This document shows positions 14,849 through 24,674 of a stretch of DNA of 43,586 nt, in pieces; positions within the stretch are counted from its first letter, which is position 1, and the number at the start of each line of letters is the position of its first letter. The notes below the pieces were generated by a model, which searched no databases, had not been told where the DNA came from, and saw only the letters and a program-made list of their open reading frames with translations. Both the position numbers and the translations under genes were made by a program. This DNA is from an uncultured Clostridium sp. (GTDB taxonomy: Bacteria > Bacillota > Clostridia > TANB77 > CAG-508), in NCBI GenBank assembly GCA_945877035.1, contig CAMCQH010000013.1, positions 1 to 43,586 on the forward strand, given 5' to 3'.

Positions 14849-17800
14849 TTATTTTTTATCTACAATAAATCTTTTAATTAGAATTATTCCTACACCTAAT
14901 ATAGTGATTGCTGTAATTCCTATTACTATAGGTAAAATATAATCTTTATCATCACCAGTACTTGGTATAATTATAATTTGTTCTGAATCGCCTATATTGA
15001 AATAGTTGTTTATAAGTTTAACAGGTGTTCCTATAAATCCTGTTTGATTCTTTCTTACTTTCGCAATTTCAGATTCATTATTAAATGTATTATCATCTGT
15101 ACTTGTTAATAATTTTGATGTAGATAAAGTAACTGAATTTGAGTCACCAGGTTTCAAATCTTTTGTTAGACTAGATGTTAAATAAATTCTATATTTATTA
15201 ATATCTTCAGCCTTTTTCTTTGATGCATTAACATCCTCTAAATATTCTTTTTCTATTTCTGTCCATTTATTATTTGAATCATCTTGGTTAACAATACTTA
15301 GCCTTCCATCAACATAATCTAGTAATTCTGTTACTGATGCTGTTACTAATTTACTTTCATCTGTTATACCATAATAATAGTAATCTTTTGTTGAATAATC
15401 TTTTTCACCAACATTTGTAACTTTCATTGTATATATTGTTTCTAGTGTTGCTCCTTCTATCAATTCATTATCCATTTCTGTTTTTAATTGTCCAATATTA
15501 ATTGCTCCACTTTCTGTAACAGATGGTTTTAAATATATTGTATGTTTATGTGTTCCTGTTAAGTTACCATTTTCATCTATTTTCGCATCTACTAATACTT
15601 GACCATTTGCTAATGTTATTTTATATCCTGAAATCTTTTTAGTAAAATCTAATGCTTGTTTTGCTCTTTCAACAATACCAAAATCTACATTTTGTATTGT
15701 AAATCTAACTTGTTCAGTTGTTCCATCTGTTATTGTTGTTGGATATTCTACACTTATTTGCATTGTTGGAGTTATTGAATCCATCTTCGTTGTTTTTATA
15801 ATTTGTGATGATCCATCTTTATATGCATTATTTATTTCAGTTTCTAGAGTGTTTATTGTAATTTGTCTCATTTCATTATCAATTGTTGCTCTTGTTTCTG
15901 TTTTATCAAATGCATCCATATATCTTTCTTGTGCACTTATTGTATCATTATTATATTCTGAACCTCTATACCAGAAAGTATCTTTTGTTTGATTATATTT
16001 ATTTACTCTGTTATTGTTATATATTGTTCCCTTATAATATTGTACCTTGTAAGTACTATCTCCCCAAGTATATGTTAATGTATAATCACCTGGTATATAA
16101 TTTGAAATTAAGAAATTACCTTTTGTCAAATTATCTGCAACATATGCATATGTGCTACTTTCTGATTCATTATATTTTACTGGTTCAAAATAATTTATTC
16201 CAGTTTTTTCATCATATTGTAACTTAAATCCATATTTTCCATCACTATCTACTGTCTTTGTTTGATATACTTTGCCACTTCCAGAATTTTCTTTTAAAGT
16301 AACTAATATTCCACCAAGAGTTGTTTCTCCATTATCAAATATTCCATTTCCTTTTCTTTCTTCTCCAGCTACTGCTTCTTTACCTTCTTTTCCTGTTGTA
16401 TCTACAAATACTGTACCATTTACACCTCTTGCATTTTTCAATTCAAGTTTTAATGATGTTGCACCATCTGTATCATCTTCATATGTATTTACTTGTCCTG
16501 GTACTACGTTTCCTGGAACTGAATCTTTGTCTACTACTGCTACTGGTGTATTTACGTTATTATCTTTAAAGGTTGTATATGAATTAATTTCAACTGTATT
16601 ATTTAATACTTCACCATTGTTTACTAATGATAATACCGCTTCTCTATTCATTTCAAATTGAACATATATGAACTGTGTTACTCCTGATTCTATAACTGCA
16701 TTTGTATCAATTCTGTATTTTGAATACTTATCACTATTGTATGACATTTGTTCACTATGTAATTCATTAGAAATTACATCTTGTTCATTTACTGAAGTTC
16801 CTGCATGTATTAGTTTCATTCTATTGTCACAGTAATCAACAATATTATTGATTCTACCTAAATATGGTGATTCATTTTTCAATGCTATTTTATATGTTGT
16901 ATATACTTTTAGTTCTTTGTCTTTATTTGATGTTGTAAATTCTCCATCAGCTTTGTATATTGCTCTAGCATATGTTCCTGTATTTCTTTGGAATTTAACA
17001 CCTACATTCCATGAAGATTCTTCATCAATCTCGCCTTCTGCGTTATATCTTACAGTTGCATATCTATAAATATGTGATTTTCCATTTACTTCTACTCTTA
17101 CATTATACAAATCTTTTGTTATTGCATAATCTGTTTGTTCCTTTTCAAATAATCCTAAATTGATATATCTGATTTCTTCCATTGTTGGTTCAAAATCACT
17201 ATATAAATGATATCCCGCTTCATCTGTTCTAGCATAAACTTCATCATTTTTATAGTAATTTACTGTATTTACATGGTCTTTATTAGTACCATTATATTCA
17301 GCTTGTACATCACGATCACTAATATGTAAAGTTTGTGTACCATTTCCATCTACACTTGTAAATTTACTATCTAATATATTTCTAGAATTTGTATCTATTG
17401 CTTTTGAGCCATTTGTTTTACTTAAATTTGAAGCCACTGATTGATATTTTATTCCACCATATTCAAATTCAATATGATATTTTCCTGCTTGTAATTCATC
17501 TAAGTCAACACCTTCAAATCGATATTCTCCACCATCTATTTCACTATATATGCCTTTTTCTCCTGTTTCTTTTATCAATAGTTCACCTTTATTATTCCTT
17601 ACTATATTACCATTAGCATCTTTTAAATATACTTTTATACCATTAAGGCCTTCTTCAACACCTTTATCATATAAATTATTTCTTACAGTTGTTTTACCTT
17701 GATTTTCTTCAAGCCATACATATCCTGATAGTTTTACATATTTTTGATGGTTATATAATAATTTAGTTTCATTTAAACTATTTACTGGATATTCTTTTCC

Positions 17801-19213
17801 TATCTCTGGTGAATATCCATAATGTGGGTTTGAAGATTCAATAGCTGTTATCTGTGGATCATTTGCATAACGATCTGAAACATAAGTTGGATAGCTAATT
17901 ATGTAAGGTCCAGTTACATATATTACATATTTTCCCCCAAAACTTACTGAAGTTTCTTGAATAATACCATTTTCATTTGTTTTAAACTCTTTTGCACTAC
18001 CTTGAGAAATATTGCTCCATCTGTTACTATAATCTATGTACATTGTATGAGGACGCCACTCATAATAATAATATGTATAAGTACCTATAGGAGTTGGATA
18101 AGATTTTACATCTACCAAATCATATGTTAAAACTTGCGCTCTAAATTTGAACCCTACATTATCTAATGGTGTTTTTTCTCCTCTATCATCAACTTTTTGT
18201 AATCCAAATTTTATAGAATCTTTCTTAACACCATAATCTTGATGTCCTTCACCTTTTGCTTCTACTGATTTTTCACTTGGTAATACATGTACTAAGTTTT
18301 GATATTCAGTACCTGATTTTAAAAACCATACTTTTACTTTTTCTACTTTTGTTTTTTGTACTGTTTTTAAATCTAGATGTACTGATGTTATATCTCTAGC
18401 TCCTTTTATATCAATATAGAATTTATCTCCTGATTCTATATTTTTAACATCAACAGTTTTTGCAGTACTTCCTTCATATTTTACAAATTTAACATCTGTT
18501 ACATTATTTCCATCTGCTTTTACTGTAATACTTTGTAAAGTTCCTTCAAACTCCCATATAAATGGTCCTACTCTATAATAACCATTACCAAGGTCTTTCT
18601 TTTTCATATTATTCTTATTTGGTGTTTGATCTGTCATTTGTATTTCTTTTCCATCTGATTTACTTGTTGTACTTCCTATACTTGCAGCATATGACTTTGC
18701 TTCTTTTGCAACACTATTGTTAGATATAGAAATACCATCATTTCCACTCCAACTATAATCGTTTTTATCTCCAAATAATGCATCTGCCCATTCATTAGCA
18801 AAATACCACAATGCTTTTTGTCCTTGTGTATTGTTATTAACTGTTCCATAACCTTGTTTTTGATTAAATATATATGCAACAATTGCATTATAACCACTTT
18901 TTACTTCTTTTCCAGAACTGTTTTCTGAATTATAAACAGTAGCTGTTTTTCCATCAATTTCTACATATTTGTCTACAACAAATGTTTTTGTTGCACTTTT
19001 AAGTGTTTTATGACGTTGAATACAATAAGTATTCATTTTATTTGCTATATTATTATACCCTAAAGAATAAATATTACCTATAGCATTTTTACCTTTACTT
19101 TCCATAGTTGTAATATCTGTATTAGCAGCATTTACAACACCAATTGTTAAAGCAGTAATTATTATTGCAGCTATTGCTATAAATTTAATTTCTACTTTTT
19201 TAATATGTTTCAT
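14849..19213 (-). CDS. Large cell-wall-anchored adhesin with thioester domain, Cna-B/SdrD-type repeats and IPSTG anchor
   Basis: A 1454-residue surface protein. Residues 1-29 form a signal peptide. A thioester-type head follows: NTYCIQRH with Cys64 and TQGQKALWYF with Gln132, the Cys and [T/G]QxA[I/L]W pair that forms an internal Cys-Gln thioester in Gram-positive TED adhesins. A Cna-B/SpaA-like domain begins near residue 334 (IKFGLQKVDDRGEKTPL), an SdrD-B-like domain near 494 (KLSGYVWLEENQ), and another near 935 (NGTVFVDTTG...). The C-terminus has IIIPSTGDDKDY, a hydrophobic helix and RFIVDKK, a sortase-type signal with Ile for Leu, as in some pilin motifs such as IPQTG. No sortase is in the window. 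It starts 17 bases after the upstream gene, with GGAGG in the gap. Confidence 0.85.
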   Translation of the reverse strand: MKHIKKVEIKFIAIAAIIITALTIGVVNAANTDITTMESKGKNAIGNIYSLGYNNIANKMNTYCIQRHKTLKSATKTFVVDKYVEIDGKTATVYNSENSSGKEVKSGYNAIVAYIFNQKQGYGTVNNNTQGQKALWYFANEWADALFGDKNDYSWSGNDGISISNNSVAKEAKSYAASIGSTTSKSDGKEIQMTDQTPNKNNMKKKDLGNGYYRVGPFIWEFEGTLQSITVKADGNNVTDVKFVKYEGSTAKTVDVKNIESGDKFYIDIKGARDITSVHLDLKTVQKTKVEKVKVWFLKSGTEYQNLVHVLPSEKSVEAKGEGHQDYGVKKDSIKFGLQKVDDRGEKTPLDNVGFKFRAQVLTYDLVDVKSYPTPIGTYTYYYYEWRPHTMYIDYSNRWSNISQGSAKEFKTNENGIIQETSVSFGGKYVIYVTGPYIISYPTYVSDRYANDPQITAIESSNPHYGYSPEIGKEYPVNSLNETKLLYNHQKYVKLSGYVWLEENQGKTTVRNNLYDKGVEEGLNGIKVYLKDANGNIVRNNKGELLIKETGEKGIYSEIDGGEYRFEGVDLDELQAGKYHIEFEYGGIKYQSVASNLSKTNGSKAIDTNSRNILDSKFTSVDGNGTQTLHISDRDVQAEYNGTNKDHVNTVNYYKNDEVYARTDEAGYHLYSDFEPTMEEIRYINLGLFEKEQTDYAITKDLYNVRVEVNGKSHIYRYATVRYNAEGEIDEESSWNVGVKFQRNTGTYARAIYKADGEFTTSNKDKELKVYTTYKIALKNESPYLGRINNIVDYCDNRMKLIHAGTSVNEQDVISNELHSEQMSYNSDKYSKYRIDTNAVIESGVTQFIYVQFEMNREAVLSLVNNGEVLNNTVEINSYTTFKDNNVNTPVAVVDKDSVPGNVVPGQVNTYEDDTDGATSLKLELKNARGVNGTVFVDTTGKEGKEAVAGEERKGNGIFDNGETTLGGILVTLKENSGSGKVYQTKTVDSDGKYGFKLQYDEKTGINYFEPVKYNESESSTYAYVADNLTKGNFLISNYIPGDYTLTYTWGDSTYKVQYYKGTIYNNNRVNKYNQTKDTFWYRGSEYNNDTISAQERYMDAFDKTETRATIDNEMRQITINTLETEINNAYKDGSSQIIKTTKMDSITPTMQISVEYPTTITDGTTEQVRFTIQNVDFGIVERAKQALDFTKKISGYKITLANGQVLVDAKIDENGNLTGTHKHTIYLKPSVTESGAINIGQLKTEMDNELIEGATLETIYTMKVTNVGEKDYSTKDYYYYGITDESKLVTASVTELLDYVDGRLSIVNQDDSNNKWTEIEKEYLEDVNASKKKAEDINKYRIYLTSSLTKDLKPGDSNSVTLSTSKLLTSTDDNTFNNESEIAKVRKNQTGFIGTPVKLINNYFNIGDSEQIIIIPSTGDDKDYILPIVIGITAITILGVGIILIKRFIVDKK

Positions 19214-19230
19214 TTTTTCCCCTCCTTCCT

Positions 19231-22200
19231 TTATATAATATTTCTATTTATAATTAATTTTTTAATTACATATACTGCTACACCAAGAATTGCTATTGTT
19301 GTTATAACTAATATTACTGTTGTTACTACTTGACCTGTTTTAATACTTATAATAACATCTGCTGAACTCATATCATTTTCGCCTTTTACTTTATTTCCTT
19401 CTGTTGAGTTTATATCAGTTAAGCCTAATTCGTTATAAGAACTTACAATTTCTGCTGTATTATTTACTAATCCTGTATTATTTTCTTTCATTTGTTTTAT
19501 TACTGTTAATTTAACTTCTTTGCTTTCTCCAGGATTAATTTTTGTATCTGATAAACTTGTGCAATATACTGTGTCTTTATCTTGATACCATTCTTTATTT
19601 AGTTCTGAACTAAATTTGTAATCACTTGATAAATAATCTGCTATTTTCTTAACATATCCAGCTACTTCACCTTTATTTGTTACTTTAATTGTATATTCTA
19701 CAACTACTGTTGTTGAATTTACTTCTTTTGCATTAATTTCTTGTTTTGCAAGTTGTGTATCTGTGTATTCTGTAGTTGTTGTTTTGCTATTTTGTACTGT
19801 TATTTTTGTTACATATTTGTCTAATTGCATATCATATTTTTTAGATAGAACTAAACCTATATTAATTCCTGATATGTTTTGATTTAGATCTATTTTCTCT
19901 GAAGCTCCAATTTTTGTTTCTTGACCATCTATAGTTATAGTTTTTTCAATTGCTTTTGAGCTATTTTCACTTAAAACTCCTTCTTTTTCAAATGTTGTAA
20001 TTCCATATATAGATGTATCATATTCAAATATTACTAAATATTGTCCTTTTGCTATTTTAGTAAATGCATAAAATCCTTCTGAATTAGTTGTTGTTTCTAT
20101 TACATTTCCATTTGCATCTTTAGCATATTCATTTGTTTTTGTATCAAGTAATTTTACTTTAATTCCTTCTAGTAATTTCTCATTTAAATCTTTTTGACCA
20201 TTTTCATTTTCATCAGTCCATGCTGTTCCAGATATTAAATAACTTGATGTTGTTGAAGTATTATTTCCATTTTCTCCATTGTTTCCACTATTTCCACTAT
20301 TTCCACTGTTTCCACTGTTTTCATCATCATCAACATATTCTTCTGTTTGTAACATATGTTCTACTCTTGCTGTTTTTACTACAATGTATGAATGTTTTAG
20401 TTTTGTTTCATTTATAATTTGAATAAGTCCGTTTTCATCATCTGAAAGATTTGCATCTACTTCTATAGTATAAACTATGCTTTCTCCAGCTCCAATTGTT
20501 TCTTCTGATAATGTTATTAATTTTTGTGATTTTTCTTCATCTTTTTCTAAATCATAGTCATCTTCTGATAATATTTTATCATTTCTTGTAATACTTTTTA
20601 ATGTTACTTCATTTGATAACAAGTTTTCAACTTTTATACTATTAATTTTATTAGCTCCATTATTTTTTACAGTTACATTATATATAATTTTATTTCCAGC
20701 TTTTACATAGCTTCCACTATTTTCTGAAGTTACAGTCATATCTAAACCTTTTGTATCATTTTCTATTCTAAAGTCTAATTCATTTGAATTATAGTCTTTA
20801 TTATTAGCTGTAACTTTTGCTGTTATAGACATATCTTCATAATCTTTATCTGTTTGCATATTTGTTACTATATATATTGCAACTGTTAATTCTTCTCCTG
20901 CATCTATTTCTTTAATTGTTAATGTATTTGTATTTTCTGCACTTACATACTCATCACTAATATAGAACATTTTTGTTATATCTATTCCAGTTGGTTTGTT
21001 AACAGTTACAACTGCATTAGTTACTTTTTGATTAGATTCATTTGCTACTGTTAATAAATATCTATAATTATAACCATTTTTGAATGTTGATGTTTCTTCA
21101 GTATTTTTTAATTGTACTGTTAAAATTCCTTGTTCAATTGTAGTTTTAACTTCATTTGAAGTTTTTGTTACATCACCATATTGAAGTTGAACAGTATTTG
21201 AAATTATATTTCCTGCTGTTCCTTTTTTAACTTTAACTTCATAATATTTTGTTACAGTTTCACCTTTTGCTATTTTATCAATATTAACTTCTAGTTCTGT
21301 ATTATCTAATTCTATTTGCTCTTCTTTGTCTTCTGAATTTCCTTCAACTTGCTCTGTTGAATTTAATTTGTTTGAATCTATAAGTACTGTATTTTCTGGA
21401 ACACTTGCTATAAGTTTAACATTTGTCATATCTTCTGAACCATCATTTGCAATAGTTACTACATATCTTATAATTTCGCCTTCTTTAACAGTTGAAGTTT
21501 CTTTTGCTGCAACTAATGCCTTTAAACTTACATCTAAAGTTGCACCTTTTTCAGTATTTATTGTCATAAAATCTGTTACAACTTCTTTTTCTGCTGTCAC
21601 ATTTGTATAATATACTGTATAACCTTGTTTTGCTGTTAAATTATATTCTAAATTATCAGGGAATTGTACATCATAAGATGCCTTAACACCTTCTCTAACA
21701 GCTAATTTATCTATTTTAATCAAGTATTTTTTTACTTTTTTAGAATCTGTTATATTTTCAGACCAACCATTATTTGTATTTGTTAAATCTTTTGTTGCAT
21801 TTGCATTTTCTGAATAATATACTTTTATTCTGCTAGCATCTACTCCAGTTACTGTTATTTCTCCTACTGCTATATCAAAGTTATTTACTTCTACTGCATC
21901 TTTTGTTGGAAAAGTTCCTAATATTCTTACATCTGTTATTTCATTTTCTTCATTATTAATAATTTCATTTTCTACTACTGTACTATTAATTCCTCTTGCT
22001 CTTTGAATTATTGGAAGTGTTACCTCTTTATTTCCTTGATTATTTATTATTTCAGCATCATAACCATCTATTCTATTTATTGTTACTAACCCTGCATATG
22101 AAACAAAATTAACTGTTTTTTGGTCTTGTGCTGTTTTTTCTCCATTTATACATGTTAATATTATTTGTTCTTGGCTACTTGGTAATCTTTTATCTAGTGT

Positions 22201-24105
22201 TATATCCATATTTATTATTAATATAGCACCTTCTATAGCTTTGTCTTTATAATTTGTTTGTTCACCACTTAATTTTATTTCTATTATATTTCCGTCTAAT
22301 ATTTGTTCAGATGTTTTTGTTAATTCTTCTTCATCTGCTAATTGTACAGATTTTACATCTATATTTTGTACTGTTGCTGGTAATTGAATTCTTATTGTAG
22401 GATTTTTGTATAAGTCATTGTTTTCATCTCTTGAGTTTAATACAACTCTCATTTCCACATTGTTTGTACTCATTGTTGAAAATTCTGTTTTGTTTAATTG
22501 TAATTGTGCTTTTGTTTCAGTTTCTTGTAAACCTATTTTTGAACTAGTTACTTGTAAATCTACTGTTTCAGTATTTTCTACAACATTTCCAGTTACTTCT
22601 GTTGTTATCTCTGTTGCTTTTACTATATTATTTTCAATTTTTCCTATTGTTTTTGTAATTGTTAATTTTATATCACCTGTATTTTGTGGAGCAGTTGTTT
22701 TTATTTTTATTTCTGAAATTCCTTCTCCATAATTAACTATTACATTTCCATTTTCATCAGCTTGAGAACTTGAATTTACTTTTGCAATTTCTACATCATT
22801 TTTCGCATTTAATATTACTAATTCTCCATTATTGCCTAATATATTTAAAACATTTTCTTTACTAATTACTGTAGTTTTGTATGTTGAAGTAATTTCATTA
22901 TCACCAATTTTTTGATTTTGTTCTGTCAAGTTTACTTCACTTACAACTCCTACTAAATTTGAATTTATTATTGTTGTATATGTTATATCTCTTGCAAGTC
23001 CAGCATATAATTTACCTTTATAAATACTTTCTTCATTTTGAATCATCTCTGTTGTTATTATTGAATATTTTTCATCTTCACCTATTTGTATTTCTGATGT
23101 TGCATTAACCTTTGTTCTTGCTGTATCATAAAGATTTATTTCTGAACTTACACTTATTTTTTCAGTATTTATTTCTACATCTTTATCAAAAATATATGTA
23201 ATTATAAATTTGTCTTCTCCGCTTTTTGTCCAAGTTATTTTATTGTTTTCTGCAGTATTGTTTATTTCTATTGTTGCTAAACCTGTTTCTGCATTATAGT
23301 TCCAGTTATCTTGTGCTAGTGTTTTTCCATTTGTTGCTAATATCTTATTTGCACTAATTAATGCTTCTGGATATTTATCTGAAATTTTAGGAGCTTGTAC
23401 TTTTACCAAAGAAGATTTTATAGGGAATAAATTATTGTTAATTCCTGAAGTTACTTGTACTTGTACTATTCTTTTATTTTCTCCATTATATTTTACAACT
23501 TTATTTGTGATTATTTCTTGTGATAGTTTTATGCATTCTTCAGCACTAGTATATGGACTAACCATATCTATCTCTACTGTTCTAGTTGCTGAAATAGCAA
23601 TATCTTTTTGAGTACTATCTCTATATGTTCCTTCTATCGCAATTTTGCTTTCCATGTTTATTAAACTTAAATCAAATTGTGAATCTGTTAATAATTGAAT
23701 ACCAACTTCTATCTCTTTAGTTTCTCCTGCATTAATTTGATTTAAGTAAATTTTATTCTCTTCGATTTTGCTTATTGAATTATCTGTAAAATCACTTTTG
23801 AATTTAAAATTAGCATCATTTAATACTATATTTCCATTAAATAATCCCTCTTGTTTAACAGATATTTGAAAATATAGTTTTAAGTCTTCTGCATTTATTT
23901 TAGCATCTAAATTATTTACTTTCTCTCCTTCTCCATTTTTTAGATAAGCCTCAAATTCTACATTTTTGTTGTTTGTACTTTTATCGGCATTTACTGCATC
24001 CACAGCATAAGATACTACATTAGCACATAGCAAAACAAAATTTGCCATTGTTAATGTAGCAATAATCATTAAAACTGTTACGATTTTTAAAATTTTTTGG
24101 TTCAT
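19231..24105 (-). CDS. Giant DUF11-type repeat surface protein with SdrD-B domain
   Basis: A 1624-residue exported protein. The N-terminus (MNQKILKIVTVLMIIATLTM...) is a signal peptide. The first half holds beta-rich segments without clear names. From about residue 860 come at least three DUF11/CARDB-like units, each with x-x-Y-x-V-T-V-x-N-x-G signatures: IRYVVTIANDGSEDMTNVKL, YRYLLTVANESNQKVTNAVV and IIYNVTVKNNGANKINSIKV. A flexible Asp/Glu then Ser-Gly-Asn linker follows, an SdrD-B domain (LISGTAWTDENENGQKDL), a further DUF11-like unit (VEYTIKVTNKGEVAGYVKK), and a C-terminal SIKTG, helix and KKLIINR. SIKTG stands where LPXTG would, so sortase anchoring is uncertain. It is the first gene of a two-gene operon with its own promoter. 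Confidence 0.82.
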   Translation of the reverse strand: MNQKILKIVTVLMIIATLTMANFVLLCANVVSYAVDAVNADKSTNNKNVEFEAYLKNGEGEKVNNLDAKINAEDLKLYFQISVKQEGLFNGNIVLNDANFKFKSDFTDNSISKIEENKIYLNQINAGETKEIEVGIQLLTDSQFDLSLINMESKIAIEGTYRDSTQKDIAISATRTVEIDMVSPYTSAEECIKLSQEIITNKVVKYNGENKRIVQVQVTSGINNNLFPIKSSLVKVQAPKISDKYPEALISANKILATNGKTLAQDNWNYNAETGLATIEINNTAENNKITWTKSGEDKFIITYIFDKDVEINTEKISVSSEINLYDTARTKVNATSEIQIGEDEKYSIITTEMIQNEESIYKGKLYAGLARDITYTTIINSNLVGVVSEVNLTEQNQKIGDNEITSTYKTTVISKENVLNILGNNGELVILNAKNDVEIAKVNSSSQADENGNVIVNYGEGISEIKIKTTAPQNTGDIKLTITKTIGKIENNIVKATEITTEVTGNVVENTETVDLQVTSSKIGLQETETKAQLQLNKTEFSTMSTNNVEMRVVLNSRDENNDLYKNPTIRIQLPATVQNIDVKSVQLADEEELTKTSEQILDGNIIEIKLSGEQTNYKDKAIEGAILIINMDITLDKRLPSSQEQIILTCINGEKTAQDQKTVNFVSYAGLVTINRIDGYDAEIINNQGNKEVTLPIIQRARGINSTVVENEIINNEENEITDVRILGTFPTKDAVEVNNFDIAVGEITVTGVDASRIKVYYSENANATKDLTNTNNGWSENITDSKKVKKYLIKIDKLAVREGVKASYDVQFPDNLEYNLTAKQGYTVYYTNVTAEKEVVTDFMTINTEKGATLDVSLKALVAAKETSTVKEGEIIRYVVTIANDGSEDMTNVKLIASVPENTVLIDSNKLNSTEQVEGNSEDKEEQIELDNTELEVNIDKIAKGETVTKYYEVKVKKGTAGNIISNTVQLQYGDVTKTSNEVKTTIEQGILTVQLKNTEETSTFKNGYNYRYLLTVANESNQKVTNAVVTVNKPTGIDITKMFYISDEYVSAENTNTLTIKEIDAGEELTVAIYIVTNMQTDKDYEDMSITAKVTANNKDYNSNELDFRIENDTKGLDMTVTSENSGSYVKAGNKIIYNVTVKNNGANKINSIKVENLLSNEVTLKSITRNDKILSEDDYDLEKDEEKSQKLITLSEETIGAGESIVYTIEVDANLSDDENGLIQIINETKLKHSYIVVKTARVEHMLQTEEYVDDDENSGNSGNSGNSGNNGENGNNTSTTSSYLISGTAWTDENENGQKDLNEKLLEGIKVKLLDTKTNEYAKDANGNVIETTTNSEGFYAFTKIAKGQYLVIFEYDTSIYGITTFEKEGVLSENSSKAIEKTITIDGQETKIGASEKIDLNQNISGINIGLVLSKKYDMQLDKYVTKITVQNSKTTTTEYTDTQLAKQEINAKEVNSTTVVVEYTIKVTNKGEVAGYVKKIADYLSSDYKFSSELNKEWYQDKDTVYCTSLSDTKINPGESKEVKLTVIKQMKENNTGLVNNTAEIVSSYNELGLTDINSTEGNKVKGENDMSSADVIISIKTGQVVTTVILVITTIAILGVAVYVIKKLIINRNII
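20281..20334. repeat. 9-bp in-gene repeats encoding the Ser-Gly-Asn linker
   Basis: The plus strand repeats TTTCCACTR about five times, encoding NSG/GNS triplets followed by an Asp/Glu run in the giant DUF11 protein. It is a coding minisatellite that could change the length of the linker between the repeat stalk and the SdrD-B domain. Confidence 0.7.
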
Positions 24106-24144
24106 TGTACTACCTCCTAATAAAAACCTTTTTATTCAATTTAT

Positions 24145-24173
24145 ATAATATATTTTATATAAATATATGTCAA
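24145..24173 (-). promoter_or_regulatory. Promoter of the giant surface-protein operon
   Basis: Minus-strand TTGACA (24168-24173) and TATTAT (24145-24150) are separated by 17 bases, about 40 bases before the start codon. AGGAGG precedes the ATG at 24105. Confidence 0.7.
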
Positions 24174-24176
24174 TAC

Positions 24177-24224
24177 TTCATATTTCTTGGTACTGTAAGC
24201 CTTTACGGAAACACAAAATATGAA
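24177..24224. promoter_or_regulatory. Nested inverted repeat just upstream of the -35 box
   Basis: TTCATATTT (24177-24185) and AAATATGAA (24216-24224) are perfect 9-base arms, enclosing a smaller GTAA...TTAC pair (TGTAAGCCTTTACGG). It begins four bases upstream of the -35 box, so it is a candidate operator. It lies outside the predicted transcript, which argues against a riboswitch. Confidence 0.4.
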
Positions 24225-24429
24225 ATATAACATTTTTATTACATTTATATTACTTTTTTGTAATATATTAAAAAATAATATTTTTACATAATTCTGCTAA
24301 TCTATATTATACAACAATCTTCTTATTTTTTCAATGTTTTTTTGACATTTTTATCCTTTTTCCTATCAATTTTAGTTTACATTTTCGTGTGACACTTCTT
24401 AACTAATATTCATATAATAATTATTATAT

Positions 24430-24620
24430 GTTACAATTCACAATTATTTATACTAGAGTAGCGCGAGAATGTACTAATTTATTGATATCGGAGCGATTCG
24501 TGGGGACCGTTTTAGAAAATGTATGAACGCATGTGAATTACATTTTCTTAAAAGGGGTAGCGTAGAAATCAATAAATTAGTACATTCGGGAGCGGACTGT
24601 TTTAAAATTGTGAATAATAC
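24430..24620. repeat. Palindromic element, copy 2
   Basis: The left end is GTTACAATTCACAAT (from 24430) and the right end ATTGTGAATAATAC (to 24620). Outer arms 24467-24486 and 24568-24587 are perfect 20-base complements. An inner stem pairs TTTTAGAAAATGTA (about 24510-24523) with TACATTTTCTTAAAA (24539-24553). GC-richer unpaired patches separate the stems. It shares the architecture and the GTTACAATTCAC end with copy 1, but not the arm sequence. It lies in the divergent gap upstream of both the surface operon and the gene at 24675. I see no gene in 24106-24674. Confidence 0.75.
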
Positions 24621-24674
24621 TATTATATTACATATATAAATTTTATTTTAATATATTATATTGAGGTGATATTA

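Noticed and set aside
15883-17616. Plus-strand frames inside the thioester adhesin gene
   Set aside because: Antisense shadows with Leu/Tyr-biased composition and no start signals.
24177-24224. Riboswitch upstream of the surface operon
   Set aside because: It lies upstream of the -35 box, so it would not be in the leader RNA, and it matches no riboswitch consensus I know.
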